From: Arthrobacter horti
GTDB taxonomy: Bacteria > Actinomycetota > Actinomycetes > Actinomycetales > Micrococcaceae
Direction of reading: 5' to 3'
Assembly (NCBI RefSeq): GCF_030731045.1
Contig: NZ_JAVALS010000003.1
Location: forward strand, 1 to 64,000
DNA length: 64,000 nucleotides
Part shown: positions 58,987 through 64,000 of the stretch, one piece after another
Layout of the letters: each line of letters opens with the position of its first letter
Position numbering within the stretch: the first letter of the stretch is position 1
Made by a program: the position numbers and the translations under genes
The notes under the pieces: generated by a model
What the model was told of the DNA's origin: nothing
The model's input: the letters and a program-made list of their open reading frames with translations, nothing else
The model's database searches: none

Positions 58987-60273
58987 TCAGGCGGTGACCG
59001 CGTCCCGCCCGGTGGAAGGCGCGACGGCGGCCGGGCCGGCGGCGTCGTCCATCACCGTCGACTTCCCGCGCAGCAGCCCGCGGATGCGCCAGGCGGCCAC
59101 GATCGCGAGCACGCTGAACGCCAGGTGCATGCCGAGGAACACGTCGCCCAGGCCGGAACCGAGCAGCAGACCCGCGATGAGCGGGCCGGCGGCGGAGAAC
59201 GCCGTCTGCAGCGCACCGACCACGCCGAGCGTCTGCCCCACCATGCCCGCGGGTGCCAGCGACGCCGTCAGCGGGCTGAGCACCGGGCTGTAGACAGTCT
59301 CACCCACAGCGAACACGCCGTATGTCAACACGAACAGCGCGGGCGCCACACCCGGCAGGAACTGCGCCGTGGACAGGATCAGCCACGACAGGACCCACAC
59401 GCCGCCCACGGCCATGAGCAGGACGGGCGCGGAACGCTTGGCGGTCAGGCGCACGACGACGAGCTGCAGCGCCACGATGACCAGGCAGTTCACCGCGGCG
59501 GCCGTGCCGATCACGGACGGTTCGGCGTGCAGCACCGTGAGGGCGTAGGCGGGGAGGCCCGATTCGAACTGGGCGTAGAAGCCCAGTGCCAGGGCGATGG
59601 TCAGTACGGCGGTCCAGCGCATCGCCGGGGTGGCGAAGATGGTCCTCAGAGCACCGCGGCCGCTGCCGGGGGCCTCGTCCGGGAAGTCCGGGCTCTCCAG
59701 CTCCGCGCCGGCGGCCACCTGCGCCGGGAGCCATCCCGCGACGGCGATGAGCGCCGAGGAGATGACGAAACCGGCGCCCGCCATGAGGAAGCCGGCGGCC
59801 AGACCGTCGGGACGCCCCAGGTCCACCACCAGGCCGGCCAGGAAGGCGCCCGCGGCCATGCCGAGGGACTCACCGGTGAACTTGTAGGCGAAGACCTTGC
59901 GGCGGTCGCCGCTGGAGGACCACTGCAGCGCCAGGACCTGCTTGGCCGGCACGGACGCGGACAGCCCGAGTCCGAAGGCGAGCATGCCGAGCAGGAACGG
60001 CACGGGGCTCTGGACGAACATGAGTGATCCGACCGCGACGGCGCCGAACAGCTGTGCGACGACGGTCACCGCCACCGGGTTGAAGCGGTCCGCCAGTCGT
60101 CCGGCCAGGGGCGAGGCGACGAGCGCGCCGAGGGAGAAGAGCGAGGAGGCACCGGCTGCGGTCAGAGCGCCCCAGCCGCGCGTGTCCGCAGCGTACGCGT
60201 ACTGGTACGGAAGCACGGCTCCCCAGCCGAGCGAACCGATGGCGGACGCGAGAATGAGCAGTTTCGCGCGCAT
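58987..60273 (-). CDS. MFS transporter under MarR control
   Basis: A 428-residue 12-helix transporter, drug-efflux-like: SLGALVASPLAGRLADRFNP, GLGLSASVPAKQVLALQWSS, FAYKFTGESLGMAAGAFLAG and GVFAVGETVYSPVLSPLTAS (motif C). The ATG at 60273 follows AAGGGGGTG by 5 nt; 18 codons of open frame upstream are not used. It is divergent from a MarR gene, with a perfect 24-bp operator between them, so it is probably induced by a drug or phenolic compound. Confidence 0.9.
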   Translation of the reverse strand: MRAKLLILASAIGSLGWGAVLPYQYAYAADTRGWGALTAAGASSLFSLGALVASPLAGRLADRFNPVAVTVVAQLFGAVAVGSLMFVQSPVPFLLGMLAFGLGLSASVPAKQVLALQWSSSGDRRKVFAYKFTGESLGMAAGAFLAGLVVDLGRPDGLAAGFLMAGAGFVISSALIAVAGWLPAQVAAGAELESPDFPDEAPGSGRGALRTIFATPAMRWTAVLTIALALGFYAQFESGLPAYALTVLHAEPSVIGTAAAVNCLVIVALQLVVVRLTAKRSAPVLLMAVGGVWVLSWLILSTAQFLPGVAPALFVLTYGVFAVGETVYSPVLSPLTASLAPAGMVGQTLGVVGALQTAFSAAGPLIAGLLLGSGLGDVFLGMHLAFSVLAIVAAWRIRGLLRGKSTVMDDAAGPAAVAPSTGRDAVTA

Positions 60274-60372
60274 GAGGGCACCCCCTTGGATCCGGTGGAC
60301 GACGCCTGCTGAACGAAGTGCGGCCACCCTCCCCGGTCAGGATGAGAGCGGCATCACTTCTATTTCGACGTC

Positions 60373-60396
60373 TAATATTTCGATGTCGAAATATTA
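60373..60396. promoter_or_regulatory. MarR operator, perfect 24-bp palindrome
   Basis: Arms TAATATTTCGA (60373-60383) and TCGAAATATTA (60386-60396) are perfect around TG. A further half-site TATTTCGA lies at 60361-60368, and the -10-like TATTAT (60392-60397) overlaps the right arm. Confidence 0.75.
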
Positions 60397-60428
60397 TCAG
60401 ATGGAAGAACCGTGGGAGGATGATTTTC

Positions 60429-60935
60429 ATGCCCGCACAGCAGTCCAGCGCCCAGGAAGAGCACCGCAAGAGCGTCGCGGCGTACGTCTCCGCGGGCGGC
60501 GAGGAGACCGTGCAGCGGGTCATCACGGCCGTGCAGTCTCTCAGCCGGAAGCTGGACCAGTGGTACGCCCGGCAGCTTGCGGACCTGGACCTCTCCGCCG
60601 GCGAGTGGGGCGTGATGACGGCCCTCGTCAAGGCGAAGGAGCCCCTCACGCCCACGCAGCTGGCGGATCTGGGCAATGTGGCACCGTCCTCCATGACGCA
60701 CCGCCTGGACAAGCTGGCGGAGCGGGGGTTGATCGAGCGCACCCCGGATCAGAGCAAGCGGACCCGTGTGTTCGTGAGCCTGACGGAGGAGGGCCGGCAG
60801 CTGTTCACCCTGGCCATCCAGGGCTCCAATGTGGTGGAATCGGACGTCCTGAAGGACCTCAGCCGGCCCGAGGTGACCGAGCTCGCCCGCCTCCTGGAGG
60901 TCGTGATCGCCCGCCTGGACGACGTCGACGCCTGA
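60429..60935 (+). CDS. MarR family regulator
   Basis: A 168-residue MarR protein with winged-helix region LDLSAGEWGVMTALVKAKEP, LGNVAPSSMTHRLDKLAERG and RTPDQSKRTRVFVSLTEEGR. The ATG at 60429 is used because GGGAGG lies 9 nt before it; the ATG at 60420 touches that box. It should bind the palindrome at 60373, repressing itself and the divergent MFS gene. Confidence 0.9.
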   Translation: MPAQQSSAQEEHRKSVAAYVSAGGEETVQRVITAVQSLSRKLDQWYARQLADLDLSAGEWGVMTALVKAKEPLTPTQLADLGNVAPSSMTHRLDKLAERGLIERTPDQSKRTRVFVSLTEEGRQLFTLAIQGSNVVESDVLKDLSRPEVTELARLLEVVIARLDDVDA

Positions 60936-60972
60936 GGTTCCGCGCGCCGTCGTACGCCCCAGGGCAGCGCTC

Positions 60973-62154
60973 TCAGTCCTCACCGCGCGAGGCCGCCACG
61001 GTGGACGGCAGTTCCAGCAGGACCACCAGCAGGACCATGACGACGGCGGCCGCGACGGTGGCGCCCACCGTCGTCTCGCCGGGGACCAGGGCGCACGCGG
61101 CGAGCGCGGCGGTCAGGCCCAGGAAAGCGACGCTGAGGTTCCGGGGCAGCGACTTGCGCAGCGTGATGAACCACGTGGTGGCGAGGAAGAGCGCCACGGG
61201 GACGGTCAGGGTGGCCGCGGCCGCCGCGGTGCTCAGCGCGGACTCCCCTGAGACGACGTCGATGGCCACCTCGATGCCCGCGGAGAAGGACGCCGCCACG
61301 GCGAAGATCACGTAGTGCCCGTAGCCGAACATCAACCCGTCCCGCATGTTCCCGAAGTGCTCGTGATGCTCGCGGGAGAAGTAGACCCACCACATACCGG
61401 CGGCCAGGACCAGGGCACAGCCGGCCAGCGGGAGCAGCGCTTCCGAGCGGTTCTGGTGACCCGCGGCGTCGATGACCGCCGTGGTGGAGGCCAGGATCGA
61501 CTCGCCGAGCACGATCAGGGTGAAACAGCCGTACCGTTCCGCGATGTGCTGCGGGTGCCACGGGGTGTTCCGGGACAGCTCGGCCAGCACGGGCACCATG
61601 ACCTCGGCGGCCATCAGGATCAGGAAGACCGGGATCCCGCCCTGGCCCGGAAGCGCCAGGCGGGCCACCCAGAAGACCTGGACCAGCGTGATGCCGCCCG
61701 CGTACCGCAGGGCGGTGGACCGCAGCGCCGGGTCGGAGAACGCGGCCCGGAGCCACTGCAGCACCATGGAGATGCGCATGATGACGTAGCCGAGGGTCAT
61801 CACCAGGAAGTCCTGGTGCTCCATGGCCTGGGCGATGCCCGCCGTCATCACCAGGGCCCCGCCCATCTGGAGGATGGTCAGGACGCGGTAGAGCCAGTCA
61901 TCCGTGTCGAAGGAGGTGGCGAACCAGGTGAAGTTCATCCACGCCCACCAGATGCCGCAGAAGACCATGGCATAGACGCCCACCCCGGCCGCCGCCTCAC
62001 CGGCGGCATAGAAGTGGTGCAGCTGCCCGGAGACCGTGGACACCGCCACCACGAAGACCAGGTCGAAGAACAGTTCCAGCGGGCTGGCGGCCCGGAACGC
62101 CTCCCGGGGATCGCGGGCGCGCATGGGCCGCAGGCCGAGCTGTTCCGCGGTCAT
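60973..62154 (-). CDS. ltrA: Low temperature requirement protein A
   Basis: A 393-residue membrane protein with about 12 helices and the LtrA signature SPLELFFDLVFVVAVSTVSG, FCGIWWAWMNFTWFATSFDT, RYGCFTLIVLGESILASTTA and WVYFSREHHEH. The family was named for cold growth in Listeria, but its activity is unknown. Transcribed alone; convergent with the MarR gene. Confidence 0.92.
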   Translation of the reverse strand: MTAEQLGLRPMRARDPREAFRAASPLELFFDLVFVVAVSTVSGQLHHFYAAGEAAAGVGVYAMVFCGIWWAWMNFTWFATSFDTDDWLYRVLTILQMGGALVMTAGIAQAMEHQDFLVMTLGYVIMRISMVLQWLRAAFSDPALRSTALRYAGGITLVQVFWVARLALPGQGGIPVFLILMAAEVMVPVLAELSRNTPWHPQHIAERYGCFTLIVLGESILASTTAVIDAAGHQNRSEALLPLAGCALVLAAGMWWVYFSREHHEHFGNMRDGLMFGYGHYVIFAVAASFSAGIEVAIDVVSGESALSTAAAAATLTVPVALFLATTWFITLRKSLPRNLSVAFLGLTAALAACALVPGETTVGATVAAAVVMVLLVVLLELPSTVAASRGED

Positions 62155-62241
62155 CGCTTCTCCTCAGATTCAGTGGTCACGGGCGCGAGTATTCCACCTG
62201 GCGCCCCGCGGGAGAAGCCCGGCCGTAGGAGGGCATACGTA

Positions 62242-62279
62242 GGCCGTGGTCCCCGCCACGCACGGTGGGAACCACGGCC
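62242..62279 (-). terminator. Terminator after the VOC gene
   Basis: GGCCGTGGTCCCCGCC (62242-62257) pairs with GGTGGGAACCACGGCC (62264-62279) with two mismatches. Read leftwards, it follows the VOC stop. Confidence 0.6.
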
Positions 62280-62288
62280 GGTGGCTTT

Positions 62289-62666
62289 TCAGGCGAAATT
62301 CCCCAGCTCCAGCACCAGCCCGCCGGGCGTGCGCACGAAGGCCGCCCGCTGGCCCCATTCGCGGTCGGCCGGCTCGCGCAGCGTCTCGGCACCCGCGGTG
62401 ACGGCCTGCTGGAAGGCCGCGTCGACGTCGTCGGCCACGAAACTGAGCACACCGGTGATGCGGTCCGCCTCCGCGGCCGCCAGCGGCTGGCCGGGCAGGT
62501 GATTCCCGGCGGCCTCGAGGGTGCCGAAGGCCAGTTTGGTGTCGCCCGTGGCGACTTCCGCATAGCCTTCCCCGTACACCTGTGCTTTCAACCCGAAGGC
62601 GGCGGTGAAGAACTCGGCGACGTCCTTGGCGTTGGAGACGTAGAACATGCTCTTGGCGTAGCGCAT
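62289..62666 (-). CDS. VOC-fold protein, ECF41 target
   Basis: A 125-residue glyoxalase/bleomycin-resistance-like protein: MFYVSNAKDVAEFFTAAFGL, GVLSFVADDVDAAFQQAVTA, GQRAAFVRTPGGLVLELGNF. The ATG at 62666 has AAGGAG 5 nt upstream. It is the only gene downstream of the left-facing ECF41-type promoter, so it is the likely target of the sigma factor encoded beside it. A detoxification or resistance role would be usual. Confidence 0.85.
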   Translation of the reverse strand: MRYAKSMFYVSNAKDVAEFFTAAFGLKAQVYGEGYAEVATGDTKLAFGTLEAAGNHLPGQPLAAAEADRITGVLSFVADDVDAAFQQAVTAGAETLREPADREWGQRAAFVRTPGGLVLELGNFA

Positions 62667-62714
62667 TGGAAACTCCTTGAAACCGATACGGGCGTTTCCC
62701 GCATTCACCCTCTT

Positions 62715-62741
62715 GACGCCGGTGCCGCCGCGAATGTGACA
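62715..62741 (-). promoter_or_regulatory. ECF41-type promoter of the VOC gene
   Basis: Read leftwards: TGTCACA (62741-62735), 16 nt, then CGTC (62718-62715), which is the published ECF41 consensus with exact spacing. It would start the mRNA some 40 nt before the VOC ATG. Confidence 0.75.
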
Positions 62742-62769
62742 TGGCCACGGGGATTGTTCCGAAAAGTGC

Positions 62770-62796
62770 GGTCACATCGGCGTGCGCTGAAACGTC
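62770..62796 (+). promoter_or_regulatory. ECF41-type promoter of the sigma factor gene
   Basis: GGTCACA (62770-62776), 16 nt, CGTC (62793-62796): one change from the ECF41 consensus with exact spacing. It would make the sigma factor gene self-activating. Confidence 0.65.
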
Positions 62797-62813
62797 AGAA
62801 GGGCATGAACACC

Positions 62814-63695
62814 ATGGAGAACGAGCTGGAGCTCGCCACGCGTTTTGAGCACGAGCGGCCCCGCCTGATCGGGATCGCCTCACGGATCCTCGGGGCATCC
62901 GGGCCCCTCGGCGCCGAGGACGCCGTCCAGGAGGCCTGGTTCCGGCTGGCCCGCACGGCGGAGCCGGAGATCGAGAGCCTGCCCGCCTGGCTGACCACCG
63001 TGGTCAGCCGGATCTGCCTGGACGCGCTGCGCTCCCAGGCACGGCGCGATTCGCTCGCCGAGCAGCTCGCCGACCGTCTGGACGAGGCCATTCCGGGTCC
63101 GGAGGAACAGGCCCAGCTGGACGATTCCCTCAGCGTCGCACTGCTGGTGGTTCTGGACACGCTGAGCCCGGCCGAGCGGGTGGCGTTCGTCCTGCACGAC
63201 CTGTTCGGCGCCCCCTTCGAGGACGTCGCGGCCGCCACGGGCCGCACCTCCGCCGCGGCGCGGCAGCTGGCCAGCCGTGCCCGACGGCGCGTGCGCGGGC
63301 AGGCGCCCATGGTCACCACGGAGGCGGACGACGACGCCGGCGACGCCACCGCGCGGGCCCCGCGCGACGTCGTGCTCGCCTTCATGGAGGCCTCCAAGGG
63401 CGGCGACCTCGCCACCCTGGTGAAGCTCCTGGACCCCGAGGTGGTCATGACCTCGGACGACGCGGCCGCCGCGATGGGCTCCCCCGCCCTCAAGCTGGGC
63501 CGCGACGAGGTGTCCGGATTCTTCAACGGCAAGGCCAAGGCCGCGCGCTTCGCGATGCTGGGCGGCGAGCCGGGCCTGGTGTGGCAGTACCGCGGCGTGG
63601 TCCAGGTGGCGTTCACGTTCCAGCTGCGTGGCGGCGTCATCCACGCCGTCCGCCTGATCGGGGACCGGGAGGAATTGGACCGCCTGACGGCCTGA
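62814..63695 (+). CDS. ECF41-like sigma factor with SnoaL-like C-terminal domain
   Basis: A 293-residue SigJ-type sigma factor. Region 2 is ATRFEHERPRLIGIASRILG, GAEDAVQEAWFRLAR and SLPAWLTTVVSRICLDALRS. Region 4 is VLDTLSPAERVAFVLHDLFG, FEDVAAATGRTSAAARQLAS. The C-terminal 110 residues (VVLAFMEASKGGDLATLVKL, ending RLIGDREELDRLTA) are a SnoaL-like domain, which in ECF41 proteins replaces a separate anti-sigma factor. The WLPEP linker typical of ECF41 is not recognisable (AIPGPEEQ is present), so it is a divergent member. The ATG at 62805 is an alternative start. Both sides of this gene carry ECF41-type promoters. Confidence 0.85.
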   Translation: MENELELATRFEHERPRLIGIASRILGASGPLGAEDAVQEAWFRLARTAEPEIESLPAWLTTVVSRICLDALRSQARRDSLAEQLADRLDEAIPGPEEQAQLDDSLSVALLVVLDTLSPAERVAFVLHDLFGAPFEDVAAATGRTSAAARQLASRARRRVRGQAPMVTTEADDDAGDATARAPRDVVLAFMEASKGGDLATLVKLLDPEVVMTSDDAAAAMGSPALKLGRDEVSGFFNGKAKAARFAMLGGEPGLVWQYRGVVQVAFTFQLRGGVIHAVRLIGDREELDRLTA

Positions 63696-63700
63696 CTGCG

Positions 63701-63763
63701 CGTTGACTGCTCAGTTGTGGTGGCTTCCAGGCGGTATATCCCGCCACAACTGAGCACTCAACG
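63701..63763. repeat. Palindrome family C, copy 3
   Basis: CGTTGACTGCTCAGTTGTGG begins the left arm (63701-63723) and CCGCCACAACTGAGCACTCA begins the right arm (63741-63763). No Vsr-like gene is adjacent. It lies between two convergent genes. Confidence 0.88.
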
Positions 63764-63770
63764 GAGAAGG

Positions 63771-64000
63771 TCAGCGCGTCGCGCGGGCGAGCAGCTCCAG
63801 GATGTGGCGGTACGGGCGGCCCGTGGCGCGGGTGAGGCCGATTTCGCAGGTCCGGTTGGAGGAGACGTATTCGGTGAACGGCCGGCCCCGTTCCCGTTCC
63901 GCCGCCTCGATCCCGGCGGCCTCCGGAACGGTGGCCGCGGCGGTCAGCTCGGGGTGCAGCAGGCCGCGGTCACCGGCGAAGGCGCAGCATCCGGCGTCGA
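63771..64000 (-). CDS. C-terminal end of a D-lactate dehydrogenase-type (FAD and Fe-S) protein, partial
   Basis: 76 codons are visible before the right edge. They read AGCCAFAGDRGLLHPELTAA, EYVSSNRTCEIGLTRATGRP and YRHILELLARATR. The CC-x-FAGDRG and SSNRTCE-xG motifs are those of the iron-sulfur (CCG) domain at the end of large FAD-binding D-lactate/2-hydroxyacid dehydrogenases. Start and FAD domain lie outside the window. Confidence 0.8.
   Translation of the reverse strand, partial: DAGCCAFAGDRGLLHPELTAAATVPEAAGIEAAERERGRPFTEYVSSNRTCEIGLTRATGRPYRHILELLARATR

Noticed and set aside
20661-63763. CRISPR-like spacing of the palindromes
   Set aside because: Copies are kilobases apart and differ by family; there are no spacers or cas genes.

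Overview
The window is high-G+C actinobacterial chromosome, most likely Arthrobacter-like (Micrococcaceae). The G+C-rich codon use, short intergenic gaps, ATGA/GTGA start-stop overlaps, GTG starts, leaderless genes with a TANNNT box 6-7 nt before the start codon, an ECF41-type sigma factor, CHY zinc-finger and DUF4235 proteins, and an Ig-repeat M23 peptidase all fit. The genus is inferred from gene content only. I saw no rRNA, tRNA, CRISPR array or complete insertion sequence.

Left end (1-7.1 kb), an accessory-looking region: the start of an unidentified gene, a NUDIX gene missing its catalytic half, a PLD-nuclease/SF2-helicase/DUF3427 protein, then an opposing, overlapping set: NERD-nuclease/UvrD-like helicase, DUF6932-type nucleotidyltransferase and a 371-residue protein of unknown function. 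The part up to about 5.3 kb is visibly less G+C-rich than the rest. This is the best candidate for an undescribed defence or toxin-antitoxin-like system.

7.1-20.6 kb: small metabolic genes, a secreted M23 peptidase, then an operon of FMN-dependent 2-hydroxyacid (or amino acid) dehydrogenase, polar amino acid ABC transporter and RidA, divergent from a PucR-type regulator; then HrpB helicase. 20.7-29.7 kb: a catabolic locus of two divergent operons (cyclase-like hydrolase, fused E1, E2; and SDR, VOC, GntR, SDR, MFS) around a GGATCC-centred operator. 29.8-41 kb: DUF308 protein, an HTH-MurA fusion, a purine-catabolic operon (MFS, UraD, deaminase), a TPP-riboswitch-controlled YkoEDC-type ECF transporter and a second ACS-type MFS transporter.

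41-64 kb: TetR-MMPL exporter unit, amidohydrolase with divergent TetR and a clear operator, a six-gene Mrp Na+/H+ antiporter operon, a UMF1-type transporter, a Vsr/DUF559-like protein bracketed by palindromes, a two-gene K+(or Na+)/H+ antiporter, a MarR-MFS pair around a perfect 24-bp operator, LtrA, and an ECF41-like sigma factor whose promoter and whose divergent VOC target both carry the N16-spaced ECF41 consensus. The window ends in a D-lactate dehydrogenase-type oxidoreductase.

A recurrent non-coding signal runs through 20-64 kb: at least nine long intergenic palindromes in four sequence families (A, B, C, D), mostly at gene 3' ends. They recur with conserved sequence, which ordinary terminators would not.
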